A stretch of DNA of 64,000 nt, taken from the NCBI RefSeq assembly GCF_003732225.1, contig NZ_MOBJ01000022.1, positions 1 through 64,000 on the forward strand, given 5' to 3'. The stretch's first letter is position 1. Each line of letters opens with the position of its first letter. Positions 44,837 to 53,087 of this stretch are shown here, one piece after another. This DNA comes from Pseudomonas brassicacearum (lineage in GTDB: Bacteria; Pseudomonadota; Gammaproteobacteria; Pseudomonadales; Pseudomonadaceae). A program made the position numbers and the translations under genes. The notes beneath the pieces are model-generated. The model worked only from the letters and a program-made list of their open reading frames with translations, did not search any database and was not told where the DNA came from.

Positions 44837-45510
44837 CGATCGTCTCCGGCGACACCGTAGCCCGGCGACTTGTCAGGGGCCAGGGCACGGTCGATGTAAT
44901 CCTGAACCTGTGGCCGATAGGCGTCCCACAATTTCTCCAGTTGGCCGATCGGATCTTGATCAGCCCAATCGACCCGCAGGTTGATAATCGGCCAGGTCAG
45001 TTCGCCGACCACCACCACCGCAGCAGAGTGCACCGGCCCGGCTTCGCCCCCCGACGCGATGGCGGCTTTCATCGCTGCCAGCAAGCGGTCGGCCAGTTGA
45101 CCCTCGCCTTGCTCGAACGCCTTGACCATGGCCTCGATCACCGAACGGTCCGCCAGCATATTGCCGGCGGCGACGCATTGTTCGCCGGACACGGCATTGT
45201 GCTTGCCTAAGGTTTCCGTGCCGCTGAAATGGGCGGTCTGGCCGAGGTGGTCAATCGCGGTGATCTGTCGATATTGGCTGTAGCCATTGCGGGTCAGCAC
45301 CTTGTCGAGCGCCTCGGCTGGCGCAAGGCCTTGTTCCATGAGGGCGAGGGTTTCGGGGCCGAGGGATGGCAGGGTGATGTTTTGCGTGGATACGGCGCCG
45401 ACACCGGGTAGCAACCAGGGGCAGCGTGCGCCGACGGCGATGCTCGAGGAGCTGATCGCAATGCCGAACTGACCGGTTTCGGGGCAACGGGCGGCGATGG
45501 AAAAAGTCAT
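44833..45510 (-). CDS. DUF1028 family protein (Ntn-hydrolase-like)
   Basis: The 225-residue protein has the DUF1028 pattern (MTFSIAARCPETGQFGIAISSSSIAVGARCPW, then GVGAVSTQN and GTETLGKHNAVSGEQCVAAGNML). The family is thought to adopt an Ntn-hydrolase fold and often sits with RidA and M20 deacylases in catabolic operons, as here. Its stop overlaps the start of the ArgE-like gene. It is probably an amide-type hydrolase, but no reaction is firmly established. Confidence 0.88.
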   Translation of the reverse strand: MTFSIAARCPETGQFGIAISSSSIAVGARCPWLLPGVGAVSTQNITLPSLGPETLALMEQGLAPAEALDKVLTRNGYSQYRQITAIDHLGQTAHFSGTETLGKHNAVSGEQCVAAGNMLADRSVIEAMVKAFEQGEGQLADRLLAAMKAAIASGGEAGPVHSAAVVVVGELTWPIINLRVDWADQDPIGQLEKLWDAYRPQVQDYIDRALAPDKSPGYGVAGDDR

Positions 45511-45560
45511 GGTTTTGCTCCTTGTTTAGCCTTGGCAAAGTGGTCGTCTGGGCGGGCCCC

Positions 45561-45652
45561 ATCGCGAGCAAGCTCGCTCCCACAGTAGATCTTCAGTGGT
45601 CACGGATTTGTGTACGACGACGATCAAATGTGGGAGCGAGCTTGCTCGCGAT
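45561..45652. repeat. REPIN, REP type A in reverse order
   Basis: The palindromes at 45561-45583 and 45630-45652 are of the same sequence as those at 20920, but arranged with the opposite halves outward. It splits the DUF1028 and RidA genes of one apparent operon. Confidence 0.85.
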
Positions 45653-45674
45653 AGCCGCGACTCGGTCTACTTCC

Positions 45675-46091
45675 TTACTCAGGAATCACCGCAATCACAT
45701 CAATTTCCATCAGCCACTGCGGCTGCCCCAATGCCGAAACCACCAACCCGGTCGAAATCGGAAACACCCCTTTGAGCCACTTGCCGACTTCCTGATAGAC
45801 CGGTTCGCGGTAACGCGGGTCGATGAGGTAGGTGGTGGTTTTGACGATGTGGCTGAGATCGCTGCCGGCTTCTTCCAGCAATTGTTTTACGTTGCGCATG
45901 GCTTGCTCGGTTTGTGCGCGAGCATCACCGAGACCGACGAGGTTGCCTTCAAAATCGGTGCCGACCTGGCCACGAACGTAAACGGTGTCGCCGGCCCGGA
46001 CAGCCTGGCACAGGTCATTGTCCAGGCTCTGGTTCGGGTAGGTTTCTTTGGTGTTGAACATGCGAATACGGGTATGGGTTGGCGTGGACAT
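45675..46091 (-). CDS. RidA/YjgF-family enamine/imine deaminase
   Basis: The 138-residue protein is a RidA-family member (VRGQVGTDFEGNLVGLGDARAQTEQAMRNVKQLLEEAGSDLSHIVKTTTYLIDPRYREPVY). The RidA Arg in the consensus FxRCxxE stretch is replaced here by a region PISTGLVVSALGQPQWLMEIDVIA, with conserved Glu present, so it may belong to a Rid subfamily that lacks classical imine deaminase activity. It lies between the flavin monooxygenase and DUF1028 genes and probably handles a reactive intermediate of the pathway. Confidence 0.9.
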   Translation of the reverse strand: MSTPTHTRIRMFNTKETYPNQSLDNDLCQAVRAGDTVYVRGQVGTDFEGNLVGLGDARAQTEQAMRNVKQLLEEAGSDLSHIVKTTTYLIDPRYREPVYQEVGKWLKGVFPISTGLVVSALGQPQWLMEIDVIAVIPE

Positions 46092-46127
46092 CTGAAACTC
46101 CTGAAGAAAAGTTCGGCCCGGCGCTGT

Positions 46128-47438
46128 TCAAGCGCTGACAGTTGTTTTATGGGCAGCCGGGGCGGTTTCTGCCTGGCGTTGCGCGGCATCGTGGTAGTCG
46201 AAGTACGAACGCTGAATGGCGATGTGATCAGCCACGTACTTGGCGTCGTGCCAAACGCCCCAGATGAACGACGAGCCGCGACGCGACTGCCATGGCAGAC
46301 CGAGGAAATACACCCCAGGCTCGCTCGACACGCCGCGCTGATGCTGCGGTTTGCCGTTGTCGTCGAAGGCGTCGACCTTCAGCCAGCTGTAATCCGTTGC
46401 AAACCCGGTGGCCCAGATGATCGAGGTCACGCCGGCCTTGGCCAGGTCGAGCTCAAGAATCGGATGGCTCACGCACTCCGGATCCGGAAAGGTAATGCGC
46501 GCTTCAGGTTCTTCCGGCAGGTCCAGGCCATTGCGCTCGATGTAGGCGTCAGCCGCATTGAGCAGCGCCAGATAGTTTTCGTCGCCGCGCGCCAGGTTGT
46601 CGGCAAGATTCGGCTGGAAGGTCGCCACGGCGCCATTGAACGATTGGGTCAGGCCGACGAGCGTCATACCGCGATGGGCAAGCCCGCGAAAGTCCACCGT
46701 GCGGCCGCCATGTGCGCCGCTCACCGCAATGGTCACGTGTTCCCGGCCGGGCTTCATGGCGGCCTGATCCCATTCGCCGAGCACGCCCAGCCACCAGCAG
46801 AAATCACGATTGCGATAGGCGCGAGGAGGGCGATCGTGCGCACCCACGGAGAGGTAAACCTGCTTGCCGGCACGCTGCAATTCATCGGCGATCTGCACCC
46901 CCGACGACCCGGCGCCGACGACCAGAACAGCTCCCTCGGGCAGTTGCGCTGGATTGCGGTATTCGGCGGAGTGGATCTGCAGGAGCGGCTGATCTTTCGG
47001 AGCGATCGGCGGGATAACCGGACGCTGGAACGGCCCGGTGGCGGCCACCACGCGGTTGGCCTCGATCACGCCCTCGGAGGTTTCAATGGTGAAGCCCGGC
47101 CGACCGACATTGCGTTCGACCTTCTTCACGTCCACGCCGGTGCGGATGGGGGCATTGAATTTTTTGGCATAGGCTTCGAAATAATCGGCTACCCGCTCTT
47201 TCGGGGCAAAGCCGTCGGGGCTCAGATCGTCGAACTCAAGACCCGGAAAACGATCGTGCCAGGCCGGACCGTTGGCAACCAGCGAATCCCACCGCCCGGT
47301 GCGCCAGCGTTCGGCGATACGATTGCGCTCCAGAACGAGGTGAGGCACACCGAGTTTACTCAGGTGTTCACTCATGGCCACTCCAGCCTGACCGGCGCCA
47401 ACAATCAGCGTGTCTATTTTTATTGTCTCAATGGTCAT
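46128..47438 (-). CDS. Flavin-dependent monooxygenase (FMO/CzcO type)
   Basis: The 436-residue protein has two dinucleotide-binding motifs, TLIVGAGQAGVAMSEHL for FAD near the start and VLVVGAGSSGVQIADEL for NAD(P)H in the middle, and the WATGFATDYSWL motif late in the chain, as in flavin-containing monooxygenases. It could N-hydroxylate or oxygenate the substrate of the locus. It is the first gene of a minus-strand set with RidA, DUF1028 and the ArgE-like deacylase, 36 bases before RidA. Confidence 0.9.
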   Translation of the reverse strand: MTIETIKIDTLIVGAGQAGVAMSEHLSKLGVPHLVLERNRIAERWRTGRWDSLVANGPAWHDRFPGLEFDDLSPDGFAPKERVADYFEAYAKKFNAPIRTGVDVKKVERNVGRPGFTIETSEGVIEANRVVAATGPFQRPVIPPIAPKDQPLLQIHSAEYRNPAQLPEGAVLVVGAGSSGVQIADELQRAGKQVYLSVGAHDRPPRAYRNRDFCWWLGVLGEWDQAAMKPGREHVTIAVSGAHGGRTVDFRGLAHRGMTLVGLTQSFNGAVATFQPNLADNLARGDENYLALLNAADAYIERNGLDLPEEPEARITFPDPECVSHPILELDLAKAGVTSIIWATGFATDYSWLKVDAFDDNGKPQHQRGVSSEPGVYFLGLPWQSRRGSSFIWGVWHDAKYVADHIAIQRSYFDYHDAAQRQAETAPAAHKTTVSA

Positions 47439-47703
47439 CTCTCTACCCTGCTAAAAAGCGGTTGGATTCAGGTCATGGCTTGCCATCTCTTTCTGGGTTG
47501 AAGACTAGGGATCGACCCTGTATTGGTAAAATATTATTAAGCTGGCAATTGAATACAAATATCTGATGCAGAGCCTTTAAACCCGTCTACGTTGCGGCTC
47601 ACTCATTGTTTTATAGATTGTTTGTTTTTCGAGCCGATGTTCTTTCCTGAATAGATCTGTCGCCTTTATCCCGTTAAGAGAATTCTGCTGCGATGCACTC
47701 TTT

Positions 47704-47838
47704 CCGTAGCAGCTGGCGCAGCCTGCGTTCGGCTGCGCAGCAGTCGTGGGATCAGACGGCGCGGTGCTTCAGGAAGACCGTATTCGCAGGTTTTACGGCT
47801 GCTACGCAGCCGAACGCAGGCTGTGCCAGCTGCTACGG
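47704..47838. repeat. REPIN, REP type C
   Basis: Two palindromes (ccgtagcagctggcgcagcc and its near complement) face each other around about 70 bases, similar to the REP pair inside the element at 40658, but without its outer ends. It lies in the 510-base gap 47439-47951, whose left part should hold the monooxygenase promoter; nothing else was seen. Confidence 0.8.
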
Positions 47839-47951
47839 ATCGCGTTACGGCTTGGTTTGTGTTTCTGTTGATTAAGCGTGTCTGTATCGGGCGCTACGGG
47901 CGATAATGCCGCGCAATTCTGTATTCAACTTAGCAAAAGAGCCCAGCCGTG

Positions 47952-48479
47952 ATGTTCGAGATCAAGCCGTGGAACCCCGAAACCTATCGACAGCAGACGC
48001 GCCGCAGCACCGTGATCATCGCCGTGACGTTCATCCTGCTGGCGATGACGCTGTCCGGCCTGGCCGTCATGCTGTTCGGCGAACCGGGTGGCGACAACTT
48101 CCGTTTCAACCTGGGCGGCGTGATTGCCGCCGTCATCGTCAGTGCGGCGCTGATGAAAATCAAAGGCTGGTCCCAACCGTGGATGGCGGCGGCGGTTTAC
48201 GGTTGGCAACTCAAGCGTAGCCTGATGAGCGTCACCAACGTCATGCATCGCGTCACCGATGCGGTGCAGGCCGGCAACCCGAGCGCCATGAAGTTGCTGC
48301 GCTTTTATCACCTGGGGCTGACGCAGATGCACCAACTCGACGGCAATACCAGCAGCCTCAGCCAAATGACCCGCGAGATCGATCAGCACAAGACAAGCAT
48401 GGAAGCGCTGGGGATCGACACTGAGCAGAATCAGTTGAACCCTGAGTGGCTGGCGGCAGTGAAGGCGAAGGAGGCATGA
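47952..48479 (+). CDS. DUF3087 family membrane protein
   Basis: The 175-residue protein has two membrane helices (about residues 19-40, VIIAVTFILLAMTLSGLAVMLF, and 52-67) and a cytoplasmic helical tail, as in DUF3087 (start MFEIKPWNPETYRQQTRRST). The function is unknown. An in-frame GTG one codon earlier is also possible. Its stop overlaps the ATG of the next gene (ATGA), so the two are co-translated; GGAGG for the second gene lies within its last codons. Confidence 0.85.
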   Translation: MFEIKPWNPETYRQQTRRSTVIIAVTFILLAMTLSGLAVMLFGEPGGDNFRFNLGGVIAAVIVSAALMKIKGWSQPWMAAAVYGWQLKRSLMSVTNVMHRVTDAVQAGNPSAMKLLRFYHLGLTQMHQLDGNTSSLSQMTREIDQHKTSMEALGIDTEQNQLNPEWLAAVKAKEA

Positions 48480-49165
48480 GTTCGATGTTCACCATTACCC
48501 ACTTTGAAACCCCGTGCTCCGAGCACATCAATGACCAGATCCTGCAGATGGTCGTCGACTATCTGACCGATATCAGCACGGTGGCGATTGCGCCGAGCAA
48601 CCTGCTGTTCAACGTGTATCAATATGCGATTGGCTACGAGGTTCATCTCTATCTGCAAGCGCTCGACGGGTCGAAAGGGATTGCCGTCGAATTGATCGTC
48701 GCGATGGACGAAGAGGACCCTTCGAAGGTCATCGGCTTTTTGCTGTATCTGCCGGTCAAGGACGATCCCGAGGCGTGCGGCGTGGCCTATATGGCGGTGC
48801 AAGCCAGTCATCGACGCCGGGGCGTCGCCCGCGCGATGGTGCAAGAGATGGTCAGCCGCTACCCGCATGCCGAACTGACGTGCGCCGTGGGCAAGGTGGC
48901 CTGGTTCGAGTCGATGGGGTTTCAGGTGCTGGGCGCACGGGGGCCGCAGGTGCTGATGAATACCCGTGACCACAACACTGGCGGCTTGATGGGCGTGCTG
49001 GACACCGCACCGATCTACAGCTCGACAGAAGTGCGGCAGATCCATACCTATCTTCTGCAAAGACACGGAAAGCGGGCGATGCTCGATGCCGAAAAACAGC
49101 GTGACCGGCACCTGGATCAGATGACGGCCAAAGCCAAGGCTTTTGTGCACGAGCGTCTTGGGTAG
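48476..49165 (+). CDS. GNAT-family N-acetyltransferase
   Basis: The 229-residue protein has a GNAT core (about residues 65-160), with the acetyl-CoA loop HRRRGVARAMVQEMVSRYP and a downstream WFESMGFQVLGARG. It is longer than a minimal GNAT, with a helical C-terminal extension (about residues 170-229). The start at 48476 has GGAGG upstream. It is coupled to the DUF3087 gene. The acceptor is unknown. Confidence 0.88.
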   Translation: MSSMFTITHFETPCSEHINDQILQMVVDYLTDISTVAIAPSNLLFNVYQYAIGYEVHLYLQALDGSKGIAVELIVAMDEEDPSKVIGFLLYLPVKDDPEACGVAYMAVQASHRRRGVARAMVQEMVSRYPHAELTCAVGKVAWFESMGFQVLGARGPQVLMNTRDHNTGGLMGVLDTAPIYSSTEVRQIHTYLLQRHGKRAMLDAEKQRDRHLDQMTAKAKAFVHERLG

Positions 49166-49173
49166 GCGGCAGT

Positions 49174-49464
49174 TCAGCGCGTTTTTGCTTTTTCTCCGGT
49201 TTCGCCATCAGTATCCCTCAGCATGTCGTCTATCGAGTCGAACTGTTGGCGAATGCCTCGTGCTTCCATTATGGCGCGGGCAGTTTTTTCCGAAAGGACG
49301 CGTACCTCAAACGGAAGCCCCTGAGTCGCAACGACCTGACGGAGAAAAATACGCATGGCATCACTGATGCTCAGCCCGCGGGCGTTCAAGACTTCAGTGG
49401 CACGTCTCTTCAGATCCTCATCAATGCGGCAACGCACGTCGGTGGTTTTCAGCAATGTACCCAT
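49174..49464 (-). CDS. DinJ/RelB-type antitoxin without a visible toxin
   Basis: The 96-residue protein has a ribbon-helix-helix N-terminal domain (TTDVRCRIDEDLKRRATEVLNARGLSISDAMRIFLRQVV) and a C-terminal tail, as in DinJ/RelB antitoxins. GAGGTCGC precedes ATG 49464; longer upstream reading is not protein-like. The toxin (YafQ/RelE type) normally follows the antitoxin, but here the downstream side meets the convergent GNAT gene after 8 bases and no toxin is present. It may be an orphan regulator or relic. Confidence 0.82.
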   Translation of the reverse strand: MGTLLKTTDVRCRIDEDLKRRATEVLNARGLSISDAMRIFLRQVVATQGLPFEVRVLSEKTARAIMEARGIRQQFDSIDDMLRDTDGETGEKAKTR

Positions 49465-49598
49465 GGAAGCGACCTCATTAGGGGTTCTTACCCAGCATTT
49501 CACTCGTTTAAGCACACGATGAATATCAGCCGGGTCCGCTTTGCGTTTGAGAACCGTCCGAGCCCAATGCAGGAAGTTGCTGATGGCGCTGCGCTCCG

Positions 49599-50486
49599 TC
49601 AGGACACCGACTGCTGAGCAAACCATTCCAATACGGCTTGTCGGGCCGGGTGCAGGGCGCTGGTGGGTTGTAGCCACAAGGTATAGGCGCCCGAGGTTTT
49701 CAAGGCGGGGCCGAATGGGATGATCAGGTCGCCGCGGTTGATCAATTCTTGCGCGAGCGTGCGGTCGGTCATGGCGATGCCCAGGCCGCGCGCGGCGGCA
49801 TCGAGTGCCAGTTCGTCCAGGTTGAAGGTGATGTGTTTGCAGTCTTTGGACAGCCCCCCGTCATAGGCTTTCAACCAGGCTGCCCACTCCTGTTGACCCG
49901 TTGAACCATGGATCAGCGGGTACTTGTTGAGCTCGTTGACTGAGGCCGGTGGTGGTTTTCCATTGACTGACACAGGCGCGCAGACCGGGACCAGGAACTC
50001 TTCGAACAGCACGTGGTACGCCTGATCGGCTGGCGGTTGCAGCAAGTAGAGGATGCAGGCGTCGCAATCGCCCGAGGGGTCGACCCGTTCGGTCGCCACT
50101 GTTTCTATCGACAGCGACAGATCGGGGTTGCGTGCATAGAAGTCGGTCAGCCGAGGCAGCAACCAGCGCACGGCGAGCGACACGTGAATGCGGATGCGAA
50201 AGGGCGTGTCCCTGGGCGCCAGGCGTTTTTCCAGGGCCTGTAATTCGTCGAGCATCCGGAGCGCGGTTTCCAGGACTTCCTTGCCTTCGGAGGTCAGCGT
50301 GACGCTTCGACTGCTGCGAATCAGCAGCGGTACGCCGTAGTGACTCTCCAGTTGCTGAATCTTTCGACTGACCGCGCTCTGGGTCAGGCACAGCTTTGCC
50401 GCGGCTGTGGTGAAGTTGCAGGACTCGGCCACTTCGGCAAACGCTTGAAGGGCCTGCAATGAGGGCACGCGAAAGATTTTATCCAT
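49599..50486 (-). CDS. LysR-family regulator, GcvA-like
   Basis: The 295-residue protein has a GcvA-type HTH (VPSLQALQAFAEVAESCNFTTAAAKLCLTQSAVSRKIQQLE) and a binding domain that ends with GLGIAMTDRTLAQELINRGDLIIPFG. It is divergent from the FAD-oxidoreductase gene across 154 bases and probably regulates that gene and the following binding-protein gene. Confidence 0.9.
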   Translation of the reverse strand: MDKIFRVPSLQALQAFAEVAESCNFTTAAAKLCLTQSAVSRKIQQLESHYGVPLLIRSSRSVTLTSEGKEVLETALRMLDELQALEKRLAPRDTPFRIRIHVSLAVRWLLPRLTDFYARNPDLSLSIETVATERVDPSGDCDACILYLLQPPADQAYHVLFEEFLVPVCAPVSVNGKPPPASVNELNKYPLIHGSTGQQEWAAWLKAYDGGLSKDCKHITFNLDELALDAAARGLGIAMTDRTLAQELINRGDLIIPFGPALKTSGAYTLWLQPTSALHPARQAVLEWFAQQSVS

Positions 50487-50640
50487 GCGAAAACTGAATG
50501 GATGAATGCATTAATAGCGTTGGATTGCGCATCGAGATCACCCTAGATTCTGGTCATGACAGCCGGATTGAACGCATTTAACCATGCTAATTGTTCATGA
50601 CGGCAGCCTTCAACAGATCTGTGCGGTGTGAGGTGGGTAG

Positions 50641-51945
50641 ATGACTGAAAATAGCTGTGGCTGGATCGTCCAGGCGGGAGAGTCTGCGGTACAACCCTGC
50701 TTGCAGGGTTCGCAGAAAGCCGACTGGCTGATCATTGGTGGCGGATTCACCGGGCTGTCGGCCGCGCACACCCTGGCTGCACTGCATCCTCAAGCGCGGA
50801 TCGTCATGGTCGATCGTCAACGTGTCGCACAAGGCGCGTCGGCGAGAAACTCCGGGTTCGTGGTCGCCCATGAAAATCCTGCCGGTGACGAACTGCTCGG
50901 TCGGCCGGACAATGCCTATTACCAGCACAGTACGCAGATCAGTCGCGCGGCCAACGAAGAAGTGCGCCAGCGTGTGAGCCGCCTGGGTATTGAGTGTGAC
51001 CTGCATGATCAGGGTTATTTCTTCGCGGTACACGATCCGGACAAGCTCGAAGACGCGGCGCTGAAAGTGCAGACCTTGCGTGAAGTAGGGGCCGATGCGC
51101 AGTTTCTACAGGGGCAAGACTTGAGTCGCTGCCTGGGAACGGATTTTTATCGTGCGGGGATATGGTGTCGCGGGGGTAACGCCCTGCTGCAGCCGGCGAA
51201 ATATGCCAAGGGCTTGCGTGACACCTTGGCCGATAATGTCTCTGCGTACGAGTACACCGACATCACCGGGCTGGAGCGTTTGGCCAATGGCAATGTCCGC
51301 GCCTCATCGGCCCAGGGCAGTGTTGAAGCCCCGCAGGTACTGATTTGCGTCGGTCCGTTTTTGCCTCGTGTCGGTCTGACTGACCGGGCAGTGTTCCCCC
51401 TTGAGCTCAGCGCGTCGCTGAGTCGCCCGCTGACTGACGACGAGTACGCTCAAATGGGTCGCCCGGCGCAGTGGGGCGTGCTGTCGACCCGACCGGCCGG
51501 CGCGACGTTGCGACTGACCGCCGATCGCCGGCTGCTGATTCGCAACACCGTGGAGTACCGCTATCGCGACCTTGCCGGATCAGCGCTCAGTACTCGCAGG
51601 CTGACCCATTTGCGTGGCTTGCAACGTCGATTTCCATGGATGACTGAACAGCATCTTCAGTTCACCTGGACCGGGCATCTGAGCGCAACACGCTCTGGTG
51701 AGCCGCGCTTTGCCAGAGTCGAGCGGGGCATTTACACCGTGGCCGGCTGCAACGGTTCTGGCGTCGCACGCGGCACATTGTGGGGGCGTCTGCTGGCGGA
51801 GATGGCCTGCGGCAGTGAATCGCCATTGCTCAGCAGCGTGCTCAGTCAGGCCGATCCGGGCTGGTTGCCGCCAACCCCCTTTTTCGATATCGGTGCCTCG
51901 GTGCGCCTGCGGTACGAGGCCTGTCGCGCTCAATCGGAATCCTGA
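50641..51945 (+). CDS. FAD-dependent amine/amino-acid oxidoreductase (DAO family)
   Basis: The 434-residue flavoprotein has the FAD motif WLIIGGGFTGLSAAHTLA, GASARNSGFVVAHE (as in PuuB-type oxidases) and a C-terminal TVAGCNGSGVARGTLWGRLLAEM. It resembles PuuB/OrdL and D-amino-acid dehydrogenases. It is followed after 46 bases by a polyamine-type periplasmic binding protein gene, so its substrate may be the compound that protein binds. It is controlled presumably by the divergent LysR gene. Confidence 0.88.
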   Translation: MTENSCGWIVQAGESAVQPCLQGSQKADWLIIGGGFTGLSAAHTLAALHPQARIVMVDRQRVAQGASARNSGFVVAHENPAGDELLGRPDNAYYQHSTQISRAANEEVRQRVSRLGIECDLHDQGYFFAVHDPDKLEDAALKVQTLREVGADAQFLQGQDLSRCLGTDFYRAGIWCRGGNALLQPAKYAKGLRDTLADNVSAYEYTDITGLERLANGNVRASSAQGSVEAPQVLICVGPFLPRVGLTDRAVFPLELSASLSRPLTDDEYAQMGRPAQWGVLSTRPAGATLRLTADRRLLIRNTVEYRYRDLAGSALSTRRLTHLRGLQRRFPWMTEQHLQFTWTGHLSATRSGEPRFARVERGIYTVAGCNGSGVARGTLWGRLLAEMACGSESPLLSSVLSQADPGWLPPTPFFDIGASVRLRYEACRAQSES

Positions 51946-51991
51946 CCCGTAAGGCTTTGTTAACGTCGTTTTATCACCAGGAATAACAATA

Positions 51992-53080
51992 ATGAACACG
52001 CTGAAAAACTTCGTCCTTGCACTCTGCGCGGCTTCAAGCGCAATGGCGGCTGCGGCAGATACCGTGCGTATCTCCAACTGGAGCAGCTACATCGCCAACG
52101 ATACCTTGAGCAACTTCACCAAACAGACAGGGATCAAAACGACCTACGACTTGATCGACAGCAACGAGATGCTGGAGGCCAAGTTGATCACCGGTAGCAG
52201 CGGTTATGACGTGGTCAGCCCCTCGAACCACTTTCTGGCTCAACTGATCAAGGCGGGCGCACTGCAGAAACTGGACAAGAGCAAGTTACCGAACTGGAAG
52301 AACCTCGATCCGCAATTGATGAAAACCCTGGAGGTCAACGACCCCGGCAACCAATATGCGTTTCCCTACATGTGGGTCACGGTCGGGATCGGCTACAACG
52401 TCGAGAAAATCAAGGCGATCTTCGGCAACACCGATGTCACCAAAAGCTGGAGCCTGCTGTTCGATCCGAAAAACATCGAGAAGCTCAGCCAATGCGGCGT
52501 AGCGTTCCTCGATAACTCGACGCAGATGTTGCCGATCACCCTCAACTACCTGGGTTTGAAGCACGACAGCGAGGACCCGGCGGATTACCTGAAAGCTGAA
52601 TCAGCGCTGCTGAAAATCAAACCGTACATTCAGTATTTCCATCAGTCCAAGTACGTCAGTGACCTGGCCAACGGCAACATTTGCGTGGCTATCGGTTTCA
52701 GTGGCGACATCGCGCAGGCGACCTCCACCGCGCATGAGGCGAAGAACGGCATCGAGCTGGGGTACACGATTCCGAAGGAAGGCTCGACCCTGGCCGTCGA
52801 CATGGTGGTCATGCCGAAGAACGCGCCGAATCAGGATAACGGCTATGCCTACATGAATTACCTGATGGAGCCCAACGTCATCGCCGACATCAGCAATGCG
52901 ATTCACTATCCGAACGGCAACAGTGCCGCAACGCCATTGATTGAGCCCGGCTTGCGCAACGATCCGGCGATCTATCCGTCAGCGGAAACCATGAGTACCT
53001 TGTTCCCCTTGAAGGCCATGCAACCCAAGGTCATGCGCCAGGTCACCCGCTTATGGACAAAAGTCATCAGCGGGCTCTGA
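51992..53080 (+). CDS. Periplasmic polyamine-type binding protein (PotF-like)
   Basis: The 362-residue protein has a signal peptide (cleavage near residue 22, SSAMAAAADTV) and the PotF/PotD pattern (RISNWSSYIANDTLSNFTKQTGIKTTYDLIDSNEMLEAKLITGSSGYDVVSPSNHFLAQLIKAGALQKL; FPYMWVTVGIGYN). It binds polyamines or related amines. No permease or ATPase follows, so it must share a transporter such as PotGHI at 15-18 kb or the one at 57-61 kb. Confidence 0.92.
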   Translation: MNTLKNFVLALCAASSAMAAAADTVRISNWSSYIANDTLSNFTKQTGIKTTYDLIDSNEMLEAKLITGSSGYDVVSPSNHFLAQLIKAGALQKLDKSKLPNWKNLDPQLMKTLEVNDPGNQYAFPYMWVTVGIGYNVEKIKAIFGNTDVTKSWSLLFDPKNIEKLSQCGVAFLDNSTQMLPITLNYLGLKHDSEDPADYLKAESALLKIKPYIQYFHQSKYVSDLANGNICVAIGFSGDIAQATSTAHEAKNGIELGYTIPKEGSTLAVDMVVMPKNAPNQDNGYAYMNYLMEPNVIADISNAIHYPNGNSAATPLIEPGLRNDPAIYPSAETMSTLFPLKAMQPKVMRQVTRLWTKVISGL

Positions 53081-53087
53081 GTCGAGT

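Noticed and set aside
45522..47501. Long plus-strand open frame (659 codons)
   Set aside because: It runs antisense through the RidA and flavin monooxygenase genes, whose motifs are clear, and its own translation has no family features.
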